Origin: Lacticaseibacillus parakribbianus
GTDB taxonomy: Bacteria; Bacillota; Bacilli; Lactobacillales; Lactobacillaceae
Direction of reading: 5' to 3'
Length of the DNA stretch: 64,000 bases
Assembly (NCBI RefSeq): GCF_025490915.1
Contig: NZ_JANQBA010000001.1
Location: forward strand, 248,001 to 312,000
The notes under the pieces were generated by a model. The model was not told the origin of the DNA. It saw only the letters and a list, made by a program, of their open reading frames with translations, and made no database searches. Made by a program: the position numbers and the translations under genes. Below are positions 51,805 through 64,000 of this stretch, in pieces. How positions within the stretch are numbered: position 1 is the stretch's first letter; each line of letters opens with the position of its first letter.

Positions 51805-51832
51805 CTGTGCCTCCCGTGTTATCGTCCGAAAC

Positions 51833-51866
51833 AAAAAACCGCGCCGAAGCGAGCCTCGGCGCGGTG
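51833..51866 (-). terminator. Terminator between the DUF2969 gene and rodA
   Basis: Minus strand ccaccgcgccgaggctcgcttcggcgcggttttttg. Confidence 0.85.
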
Positions 51867-51876
51867 GTTGCCCCAC

Positions 51877-52098
51877 TCAGCTGTGGTGCAAGTGGTACTC
51901 CGAGATCAAAAACGAAACGGCGTCGTCCATCGTCTTGAACCGGTTCGCGCTGGTCTGCCCGGCGATGTACGCCAGGAAGCGGTTTTCGATCGGTTCAACG
52001 TAGCCGATTTCGTTCTTGGCCACGGTCAGGACCGACACCGTGTGGCCGTTGCGGGTCACGTCTTCTTGTTGAACCATGATTTTTTGTTCCTTCGCCAT
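51877..52098 (-). CDS. DUF2969-like small protein
   Basis: 73 aa, GYVEPIENRFLAYIAG...FKTMDDAVSFLISEYHLH, between rodA and yidD. Confidence 0.7.
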   Translation of the reverse strand: MAKEQKIMVQQEDVTRNGHTVSVLTVAKNEIGYVEPIENRFLAYIAGQTSANRFKTMDDAVSFLISEYHLHHS

Positions 52099-52112
52099 GA
52101 AATGCTCCTTGT

Positions 52113-52397
52113 CTAGTGATGAAAGTTGAACTGATCGGCCTCGGCGATGTTGCGCTCGGGATCCGGATTGCGCCGCAGCGTGAAGAAGTCGGGTACCGGA
52201 TCCAGGCCACCGCGAATGAACGGGTTGCAGCGCAGAATCCGCGCCAGGCCCATGATCAGCCCCTTGATGGCACCGTGCTTGACCAACGCCTGAATCATGT
52301 AGGTCGAACAGGTCGGGTAATAGCGGCAGCTGGGCGGCAGAAGCGGCGAGATGAAGCGCTGGTACCCCCGCACCAGCCCCATCAGCAATCTCTTCAT
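52113..52397 (-). CDS. yidD: Membrane protein insertion efficiency factor YidD
   Basis: [35 protein letters not shown]. Confidence 0.95.
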   Translation of the reverse strand: MKRLLMGLVRGYQRFISPLLPPSCRYYPTCSTYMIQALVKHGAIKGLIMGLARILRCNPFIRGGLDPVPDFFTLRRNPDPERNIAEADQFNFHH

Positions 52398-52401
52398 GCC
52401 G

Positions 52402-52572
52402 CTACCTCAGAAAATCGAGGATGTGCGACCAGGTGCTAGGGGCAAGCACCGCCCATGGGTCGCCGCCGCCGATGGCGTAGCCGACCATGGCTCCGATGAC
52501 CAGCGCCGCAATCACGAGGATCACCAGGATCAGCAGGTGTTTCAAGACGCGTGTTGCATACTGTGAGCTCAC
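52402..52572 (-). CDS. EpuA-like small membrane protein (DNA-directed RNA polymerase subunit beta family)
   Basis: Not in the ORF track; GTG start with [66 protein letters not shown]. Confidence 0.75.
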   Translation of the reverse strand: MSSQYATRVLKHLLILVILVIAALVIGAMVGYAIGGGDPWAVLAPSTWSHILDFLR

Positions 52573-52595
52573 CGCTTGCCCTCCTTTACCGGTAA

Positions 52596-53585
52596 TCAGT
52601 ACTGCTTGTGATGCGCGATGTTGTCCAGCAAAACGCCGGTGCCCAGTGCGACGGCGTCCAGCGGATCATCGGCCAACAGCACCGGCACCTTGAGCTCGGC
52701 GGCAAACAGGTGGCTGATGCCCTTGAGCAGGGCGCCGCCGCCCGTCAGCATGACGCCGCGGTCGATGATGTCGGCCGAAAGCTCCGGCGGGGTCTTCTCC
52801 AAGACGTCCTTAGCGGCGCTGACAATCGCGGCCATCGTGTCGCTCAGCGCCTCTTGCACCTCGGCGCTTGTGACCTCGACCTCGCGCGGCAGGCCGGTGG
52901 CGATGTCGCGGCCGCGAACCTCCATCTTCTCCTCCGGGTCGGCCTCGTACACGGCGCCGATCTGAATCTTCAGCTGTTCGGCGGTGTGCTCACCGATCAA
53001 GAGCTTGTGCTTGTTTTTGACGTAGGCGGCGATGGCCGAGTCCATCTTGTCGCCGGCCAGGCGCAGGCTGCGGCTGGTGACGATCTCGCCCATCGACAGC
53101 ACGGCGACGTCGGAGGTCCCACCGCCGATGTCGATCACCATGTTGCCCTGCGGCTGAAAGATGTCCAGGCCAGCGCCGACCGCGGCGACCTTCGGCTCGA
53201 ACTCGAGGTAAACGCGCTTGCCGCCGGATTTTTCGGCGGCCTGAATAATCGCCTTTTGCTCAATCGAGGTGATGTTGGTCGGGGCGCAGATCAAGATGTT
53301 AGGCTTGGACATGAACCCCTTGACGTTCAGCTTGTTGATGAAGTACTCAAGCATCGCCTCGGTGATGTCAAAATCGGCGATCACGCCGTCCTTGAGCGGG
53401 CGAATAGAGCGGATGTTGCCGGGGGTACGACCCACCATCTTGTAGGCCTCGGTGCCCACCGCCAGCACCTTGCCCGTGTGTGTATCGATCGCAACGACGG
53501 ACGGCTCGTTCAGCACGATGCCCTTGCCCTTCACGTTGATGAGAACGTTCGCGGTCCCCAGGTCGATCCCAATGTCTTTTGCCAT
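52596..53585 (-). CDS. mbl: MreB/Mbl family actin-like protein (second copy)
   Basis: [47 protein letters not shown]. Confidence 0.9.
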   Translation of the reverse strand: MAKDIGIDLGTANVLINVKGKGIVLNEPSVVAIDTHTGKVLAVGTEAYKMVGRTPGNIRSIRPLKDGVIADFDITEAMLEYFINKLNVKGFMSKPNILICAPTNITSIEQKAIIQAAEKSGGKRVYLEFEPKVAAVGAGLDIFQPQGNMVIDIGGGTSDVAVLSMGEIVTSRSLRLAGDKMDSAIAAYVKNKHKLLIGEHTAEQLKIQIGAVYEADPEEKMEVRGRDIATGLPREVEVTSAEVQEALSDTMAAIVSAAKDVLEKTPPELSADIIDRGVMLTGGGALLKGISHLFAAELKVPVLLADDPLDAVALGTGVLLDNIAHHKQY

Positions 53586-53643
53586 TGTCTTCTTCTCTCC
53601 TCAATGATTTCTAACACAAAAGTATACCACAGCTTCGCCGCGC

Positions 53644-53877
53644 TTACAGCAAATACTGCAGATCCCGCGCCGCCCCCAGCAGCGACAGGAAGAATTCGCT
53701 GACCGCAAAGCCCAAGGCGATCGCGACAAAAACCATCAGCAGCTGGCTCTCCCGCACGTGATTGGGGCGAAGCAGCTTGTCAAACCGCACCGCCGTCAGC
53801 AGGCGAAAGCTGATCAGAATGAAAACAAAGTGTGAAAGCATGGTCACCGCCGCGGTGATGCCGAGTCCTCCGTACAT
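53644..53877 (-). CDS. DUF1146 family membrane protein
   Basis: MYGGLGITAAVTMLSHFVFILISFRLLTAVRFDKLLRPNHVRESQLLMVFVAIALGFAVSEFFLSLL, between atpC and mbl. Confidence 0.75.
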   Translation of the reverse strand: MYGGLGITAAVTMLSHFVFILISFRLLTAVRFDKLLRPNHVRESQLLMVFVAIALGFAVSEFFLSLLGAARDLQYLL

Positions 53878-54000
53878 GTGGTACCTCCCAGTCGTGTAAT
53901 GTCTAAGGCCATGATACGTCAATGCCCCTCGCCGTGGCGCGGCCGCCAGCGACTTTGAGAAAAACTTCAGGAGTCGCGGCCGCGCCTTGCGCCCCACGCC

Positions 54001-54029
54001 AAAAAGGCCTGCCGCGTGGCAGGTCTTCC
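54001..54029 (-). terminator. Terminator of the atp operon
   Basis: Minus strand gacctgccacgcggcaggcctttttgg. Confidence 0.8.
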
Positions 54030-54034
54030 TGGAA

Positions 54035-54466
54035 TTATTTGCCGGTTTTGACGTGAATCCGGTTGATCGCGCGTTGCAGGGCAACCTGGGCGCGTTGCAA
54101 ATCGTCGCTGTCCTTTTGGGCTTTCGCCTCTTGGATGCGCCGTTCCGCTCGTTGCCGGGCCGCCTCGGCGCGAGTCAGGTCGATGTCACGGGCGCGTTCC
54201 GCGGAATCCGCAACGATCGACGCGGTGTTGGCGGAGACTTCCATGAAGCCGCCGTTCACCGCGATCTCGTCTTCGTGCCCCGGGTTGTCGGTGCGGCGAA
54301 CCCGCACCTCACCGATCGTCAGCGGTGCGACGATCGGTTCGTGGTTGGCCATGATGCCCATGTCGCCGGTCGTTGTTTTGACAATGACCATGCTGGCGTG
54401 GTGATCGTACACCAACCCGTTGGGGGTCACGATGTTGACCCGCATGACTTTTGGTTGTTCAGCCAA
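54035..54466 (-). CDS. atpC: ATP synthase epsilon subunit
   Basis: VNIVTPNGLVYDHHASMVIVKTTTGDMGIMANHEPIVAPL. Confidence 0.96.
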   Translation of the reverse strand: MAEQPKVMRVNIVTPNGLVYDHHASMVIVKTTTGDMGIMANHEPIVAPLTIGEVRVRRTDNPGHEDEIAVNGGFMEVSANTASIVADSAERARDIDLTRAEAARQRAERRIQEAKAQKDSDDLQRAQVALQRAINRIHVKTGK

Positions 54467-54480
54467 GAAGAATCCCCTCC

Positions 54481-55980
<1,500 letters not shown>

Positions 55981-55998
55981 TCACCCGCCGCGCTGGCC

Positions 55999-56931
55999 TT
56001 ACGCCAGTGCATTGGCACCGCCGACGATTTCGGTGATTTCCGTGGTAATCTGCGCCTGGCGGGCCCGGTTGTAGGTCACGGACAGACGGGAAATCAGGTC
56101 GTTGGCGTTGTCGGTCGCGCTTTTCATCGCGGTGGTGGAGGCCGCGTGCTCGGCCGTCTTGGCGTCCATGATGGCGCCAAAAATCAGACTCTCCGCGTAC
56201 TGAGGCAAGATTGCCTCAAGCACGGCGTCTGGATCGGGCTCTGTCAGGTACTCGATGTTTGCATCTGCCACCTCAGCGACGTCAAGGTCAGTGATCGGCA
56301 ACATCTTTTCTGCCCGGAAGGCAGAGGTCAGCGAGTTGACGTGGTGGTTGTAGCACACGTACAACTCGTCGAAGACGCCGTTGTCAAACATCGTCACGGC
56401 CGTCTTGACAATCTCCCGCACTTCATCGAAGGTCGGGATGTCCGAGACGCCGCGGTACTCGTAGGCCAGGTTCAAACCCCGGCTCTTGAAGAAGTCGGCC
56501 CCGGTGCCGCCGACGGCCATGATGACAAAGTCGTCTTTGTCCTTGTGGTCGTCGGTGAACATCTGCATCATGGCCTTCAAGATGGTGGAGTTGTACCCGC
56601 CCACCAGGCCACGATCGGATGTGATCACCAGGTAGCCGGTTTTTTTGACCGGCCGTTCCGCCAAGAGGTTGGCCACCTGCAGCCGCTCGGCCGAGACACC
56701 GGCCCCGGCCTGCAGCGCCTCGCTTTGCTGCCGCTCGATTTCGAGCAGCTGCGCGGCGGCAAGGTGGGTCACGATTTCACGCACCTTGTTGGCGTACAGT
56801 TGGTAGGCGCTGGACCGCTTTTCAATCTGACTGAGCTTAGAACCCGAGACCATCTGCATGGCCTGGGTAATCTGCCCGGTTTTCTTGGTGGAAGCGATCT
56901 GGCGCTTGATGTCCATTAATGATTCAGCCAT
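55999..56931 (-). CDS. atpG: ATP synthase gamma subunit
   Basis: MDIKRQIASTKKTGQITQAMQMVSGSKL; YNRARQAQITTEITEIVGGANAL. Confidence 0.97.
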   Translation of the reverse strand: MAESLMDIKRQIASTKKTGQITQAMQMVSGSKLSQIEKRSSAYQLYANKVREIVTHLAAAQLLEIERQQSEALQAGAGVSAERLQVANLLAERPVKKTGYLVITSDRGLVGGYNSTILKAMMQMFTDDHKDKDDFVIMAVGGTGADFFKSRGLNLAYEYRGVSDIPTFDEVREIVKTAVTMFDNGVFDELYVCYNHHVNSLTSAFRAEKMLPITDLDVAEVADANIEYLTEPDPDAVLEAILPQYAESLIFGAIMDAKTAEHAASTTAMKSATDNANDLISRLSVTYNRARQAQITTEITEIVGGANALA

Positions 56932-56942
56932 GCCGCACCTCC

Positions 56943-59006
<2,064 letters not shown>

Positions 59007-59020
<14 letters not shown>

Positions 59021-59495
59021 TGGCATCACCTAAATCCTTGATGTACGAGTCGATCAACTCGGACTGGGTATCGGCATCCAATTCCTTGCCGATGATCTTC
59101 TTGGCAATCGCCAAGGAGAGATCCGCAACGTCATTCTTCGCGTTGTTCAGCGCATCTTGCCGCTCTTGGGCAATGTCTTTGTGTGCGTTGAGCTTCAGCG
59201 TGTCCGCCTCGGACTTCGCGGCAGAGACGAGTTCCTGACGTTGCTTTTCGCCGTTTTCCTTCGCCGTGTTGACGATCTTAACGGCATCGGCCTTGGAGTT
59301 CTTCAGCTCGGCCTGGCGCTTTTCGGCCAATTCCTTGGCTTCCTTGCGTGCGTTGTCCGCGTAGTCCAGATCGCCTTCGATCTTTTCTTGACGCGCCAAC
59401 ATAATCGCCGTCACCGGCTTCCAGGCCACTAACCCGACAAGTACCAATAAGACAGCGAAGGTGACGATGGTGAAAAGCATATCGCCTGCAGTCAT
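59007..59495 (-). CDS. atpF: ATP synthase b subunit
   Basis: N-terminal TM then KPVTAIMLARQEKIEGDLDYADNARKEAKELAEKRQAEL. Confidence 0.95.
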
Positions 59496-59542
59496 ATTTT
59501 AGACTCCCTTCTATTGACACGGGCAAAGTCGCCCGCGTTGTC

Positions 59543-60501
<959 letters not shown>

Positions 60502-60825
60502 CTCCTTAACCGAAGCAAGGTGGCACCAATATGTACGGACGTCAAGCGGCGGCGTGCAGTGTCACAATGTTTCTTAATTGCGGATTGGCGGATACCTATC
60601 CGACAAACACACTGAACACTTTAACACCTTTCAATCAAAAAAACAAAACAAACCAGCGAATTTTCAGTCCCGGTCTCATGCACTTTTCATCGAATTTTTC
60701 AAAATCCGAACGGTCCGTGACCGCAATTGCGCGACGCGGGAAACAAACAGTGCTGGCGGTGTGTACCACTTGGCCAGAATGGGTCTATCGGCCATTGACA
60801 TCCGTGCGGCGAGCCCCTTGCAGCC

Positions 60826-61650
60826 TATAATATGGTAGGAACTGTTGCCCCAGCTCCACCATAACATGCCGGTTCCAACTTGCCAACCGGCGTCGCCTCG
60901 TGCAAGCGCCGCTTGCGAGCATAAAAGTTGCCAGGTAACCGCTTACCTGCTAAGCTAAATTCAAGTGATCACTAGGATAGGGGTCGGTGGCCGGCCACCG
61001 TGACAAACCCTTCTTCGGCGGCGATCCAGTGGCAAGCGCCACGCTACCTCACGCAGACCAGGCCCCAGCCCGGCCCCGTCCGATGCTATCAGTGGAACCC
61101 GTCGTACCTTGGGCGGGAATCATTAATCGTAGTGGATAACCGGTTGCAGCATTATCAAACGTCCAACTCCAAGTACGGAGGTAGCTGCGGGCGGGAGAGG
61201 CGGCCGGGACGCGTACCGGCCAGCACAACAAACCGTTCCGGAGGCCCGGAAGGTGTGCTGGCTCAGGCGGCGTAACCCGTTTTAGAGCCAAAGCACGACC
61301 GCCTGCTCAGGCGTGTGGATGTCACCGCACGGCGCAGTCCTAAGTTAGGCGGGTACGACCCCAGCCCCGCGGCACCATCTGCAGGAACTGGGACGGCGGC
61401 ACCGCGCGGTAGTGGCAACAAGCTGCCAGCCGGTGCCGGACAGGTGCGGGACCTGGTTTTGGCCCCAGCGCGGCGCTGCAGCGTCGTGGTGGGACAGGAG
61501 CCTGGCCACCCAACGCCTTGTAGACCCCCACTTGACCACAATGCCCAGATCCGCCGCCGGGGTACTTCCCGCCGGCGGATTTGGTGCGTCCTTTTGGTTC
61601 AAGCCGCTCACGGCAACAAAAAAAACGCCTGCAAGCAGGCGTTTTTCGCT
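60826..61650 (+). ncRNA. Putative large (~0.8 kb) structured non-coding RNA between atpB and upp (family not identified)
   Basis: -10-like TATAAT at 60826-60831; many perfect hairpins (GCCGGTT..AACCGGC, CAGGTAA..TTACCTG, ATCCGCCG..CGGCGGAT); 5' TGTTGCC (60843-60849) complements 3' GGCAACA (61612-61618); ends at a T-run terminator; no credible ORF. Confidence 0.5.
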
Positions 61651-61652
61651 GT
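61616..61652. terminator. Bidirectional terminator (upp on minus / putative ncRNA on plus)
   Basis: caacaaaaaaaacgcctgcaagcaggcgtttttcgc. Confidence 0.85.
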
Positions 61653-61654
61653 GG

Positions 61655-62284
61655 TTACTTGGTGCCGAAGAGCCGGTCGCCGGCATCGCCCAGGCCCGGG
61701 AAGATGTAGCCGGTGTCAGTCAGGTGATCGTCAAGCGCAGCGGCGTAGATGTCAACGTCCGGATGCGCATCCTGGACGGCCTTGACCCCTTCCGGCGCGG
61801 CAACCAGCACCACGAGGCGCATGGACTTGGCACCGCGCTTTTTGAGCGCTTCGATGGCCATGTTTGCACTCCCACCGGTGGCGAGCATCGGGTCGACGAT
61901 GAACAAGTCGCGCTGGTCGATGTCGGCCGGCATCTTCACGAAGTATTCGTGCGGCAAAAGCGTCTCTTCATCGCGGTACATCCCGATGTGGCCGACCTTG
62001 GCCGCGGGAATCAGGCGCAGCACGCCGTCGACCATGCCCAACCCGGCACGCAGAATCGGCACGACGGCCAGCTTCTTGCCGGCAAGCTGCTTTTGCGTCG
62101 TCTTCCCCATCGGCGTCTCGATTTCAACATCTTCAAGCGGCAGGTCGCGGGTGATCTCGTACACCATCAGCTCGGCGATCTCGTTGGCGATCTCGCGGAA
62201 CTCCTTGGTGCCGGCGTTCTTGTCGCGAATCAGCGTCAGCTTGTGTTGAATCAGCGGGTGGTTCAAAACCGTAAATTTGCCCAT
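61655..62284 (-). CDS. upp: Uracil phosphoribosyltransferase
   Basis: [52 protein letters not shown]. Confidence 0.97.
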   Translation of the reverse strand: MGKFTVLNHPLIQHKLTLIRDKNAGTKEFREIANEIAELMVYEITRDLPLEDVEIETPMGKTTQKQLAGKKLAVVPILRAGLGMVDGVLRLIPAAKVGHIGMYRDEETLLPHEYFVKMPADIDQRDLFIVDPMLATGGSANMAIEALKKRGAKSMRLVVLVAAPEGVKAVQDAHPDVDIYAAALDDHLTDTGYIFPGLGDAGDRLFGTK

Positions 62285-62315
62285 GTGCAAATGGTCCTCC
62301 TTTATTTATGGCAAA

Positions 62316-62346
62316 CGCCAAGTTCCATCTGGGAACTTGGCGTTAT
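62316..62346 (-). terminator. Perfect inverted repeat between glyA and upp (terminator/attenuator-like)
   Basis: aacgccaagttccatctgggaacttggcgtt; 13-bp perfect stem, short T-tract only. Confidence 0.5.
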
Positions 62347-62370
62347 TGGCATTTCTGCCCAAAACCTTGT

Positions 62371-63612
62371 CTATGATACAGGATGACGGCCGGTCAGCGC
62401 AAGTACTGATTGGCGAATCTGGGCCAAAACTTCGGGATTTTCACGATTTTGGAGGGTGCGGGAGATCAGGTGGGCGACTTCCTTGCAGTCAGCCGGCGTG
62501 AAGCCGCGGGTAGTGATGGCCGCGGTGCCGACGCGAATGCCGGAGGTCTTGAACGGGCCGTTGAGCTCGCCTGGAATCTGGTTTTTGTTGGTGGTGATCA
62601 TCACCGAATCCAGCAGGTCCTGCACCTCGCGGCCGACGACGCCGTAGCCGGTGACGTCCAAGAGCACCATGTGGTTGTCGGAGCCGCCGGAAATCATCTT
62701 GAGGTGCGGATCTTCCGCAAAGCCGGTACACATCGCCTGCATGTTGGCGACAATTTGCTTGGCGTAGTCCGCAAACTCGGGCTTGAGGGCCTCGCCCAGC
62801 GCGACGGCCTTGGCCGCGATCACGTGGTCGAGCGGCCCACCTTGAATGCCGGGGAACAGGGCCGAGTTGATCGCCTTGCCGTACTGCTTCTTGGCCAAAA
62901 TCATGCCACCGCGGGGACCGCGCAGCGTTTTGTGCGTCGTGGTCGTGACCACATCGGCGTATGGCACCGGGCTCATGTGGACGCCCCCTGCCACCAGCCC
63001 GGCGATGTGGGCCATGTCGACCATCAGGTAGGCGCCGACGCGGTCGGCGATGTCGCGGAACCTGGCAAAGTCGATTTCGCGGCTGTAGGCCGACGCCCCG
63101 GCGACGATCAGCCGCGGGTGAACCGCCTCGGCCTGCGCCTCAATCGCGTCGTAATCCAGCCGGCCGGTCGCCGGATCCAAGGCGTAGTGGTAGAAGTGGT
63201 ACTCCTGGCCGGAAAAGTTCACGGCCGCGCCGTGGGTCAGGTGCCCGCCGTCGGTCAGATCCATCGCCAAGACCTTGTCACCGTCTTCCAAAAACGCGCG
63301 GTAAACCGCCATGTTGGCCTGCGACCCCGAGTGCGGCTGGACGTTGACGTACTCGGCCCCAAACAGGGTCTTGGCCCGGTCAATCGCCAGTTGCTCAATC
63401 TGGTCGATGTAGGTGTTGCCACCGTAGTAGCGGTGGCCCGGGTAGCCTTCGGAGTACTTGTTGGTGAGCACACTGCCTTGCGCCGCCCGCACCGCCGGGC
63501 TCACGATGTTTTCTGACGCGATCAATTCAATGTTTTGCTGCTGGCGTTCCTCTTCTTGCCGGATTGCGGTGAACACTTCCGGATCGATCTTCAAAAAATC
63601 CATGTGCGACAC
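62371..63612 (-). CDS. glyA: Serine hydroxymethyltransferase
   Basis: [53 protein letters not shown]. Confidence 0.97.
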   Translation of the reverse strand: MSHMDFLKIDPEVFTAIRQEEERQQQNIELIASENIVSPAVRAAQGSVLTNKYSEGYPGHRYYGGNTYIDQIEQLAIDRAKTLFGAEYVNVQPHSGSQANMAVYRAFLEDGDKVLAMDLTDGGHLTHGAAVNFSGQEYHFYHYALDPATGRLDYDAIEAQAEAVHPRLIVAGASAYSREIDFARFRDIADRVGAYLMVDMAHIAGLVAGGVHMSPVPYADVVTTTTHKTLRGPRGGMILAKKQYGKAINSALFPGIQGGPLDHVIAAKAVALGEALKPEFADYAKQIVANMQAMCTGFAEDPHLKMISGGSDNHMVLLDVTGYGVVGREVQDLLDSVMITTNKNQIPGELNGPFKTSGIRVGTAAITTRGFTPADCKEVAHLISRTLQNRENPEVLAQIRQSVLALTGRHPVS

Positions 63613-63645
63613 TCCCTTCGAATTGCCTTAAGTATAGCAAAGGGT

Positions 63646-64000
63646 TCAGTTCCCGTCGCGTTGGAAGTGCGTATTGCCAGCGGATTTTAACAGCCGGTTC
63701 ATGTAAGCGGCGCCAAGGCCATCTTGGGCGAAGGCCTCCGCGAGAATCAGCTTGATGGTGGGATGCAGGTCAAACCAGCGCAGCCCGGCAAACAAGTTGT
63801 GGGTGGCGCTTTGAACGTCTTCGCCCAGGCTGTAACTCGGCACGGCGGCCGGCACCTGCGTCAGCAAGTCGTCGGTGGCCATCACACCGAAGGGCTGTCC
63901 TTGGGCCTTGGCCCACGCCAAGGCCGCCTGCAGGTCGGCCGGGTGGTCCAAAACCACCACCTGGGCGCTTGGCGCGTAGTGCTTGTACTTCATCCCCGGG
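63646..64000 (-). CDS. Threonylcarbamoyl-AMP synthase (Sua5/YwlC type), C-terminal part; truncated by window edge
   Basis: GMKYKHYAPSAQVVVLDHP is typical of the Sua5 C-terminal domain; C-terminus AYMNRLLKSAGNTHF; located next to glyA. Confidence 0.78.
   Translation of the reverse strand, partial: PGMKYKHYAPSAQVVVLDHPADLQAALAWAKAQGQPFGVMATDDLLTQVPAAVPSYSLGEDVQSATHNLFAGLRWFDLHPTIKLILAEAFAQDGLGAAYMNRLLKSAGNTHFQRDGN

Noticed and set aside
61000-61785. Small ORFs (91, 156, 324 aa plus; 113, 92, 80 aa minus) in the atpB-upp gap
   Set aside because: Mutually overlapping in several frames, Arg/Pro/Ala-rich, no RBS or conserved domain; fit better with a structured non-coding RNA.

Overview
This 64 kb window comes from a high-GC member of the Lactobacillaceae. 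I infer this from synteny and protein families; the species cannot be determined here. Most of it is core chromosome: aspS-hisS with a T-box leader, dtd, rel, mreBCD, radC, folC, valS with a T-box, rex, thiI, a cysteine desulfurase, rpsD, fRMsr, ezrA, UDP-GlcNAc 2-epimerase, metQNI with a T-box, GH3, rodA, yidD, an EpuA-like peptide, a second mreB/mbl, atpBEFHAGDC, upp, glyA and a partial sua5-type gene. Two accessory blocks stand out. The first is an 8.3 kb gene (24246-32543) for a cell-wall-anchored adhesin with a KxYKxGKxW-type signal, about 17 tandem Muc_B2-like repeats and LPQTG. The second is an ~8.8 kb element at 32651-41466 that looks like an integrative and mobilizable element (IME) inserted at the 3' end of rpsD. 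Its support is: 15-bp direct repeats (ATTACAGCTTCTGGT) at both ends, one being the rpsD stop region; the apparent native rpsD terminator stranded at the far end; a 24-bp Tn916/ICEBs1-like oriT (ACCCCCGTTTACTAACAGGGGGGT); a MobT-like relaxase; an XRE regulator; Xis; and Int. The cargo is two ABC ATPases, a permease and a NarL-type two-component system. A minus-strand terminator built into the 3' end of int may replace the displaced rpsD terminator. Two intergenic regions also look like unidentified structured non-coding RNAs: ~17042-17430 on the minus strand and ~60838-61650 on the plus strand.
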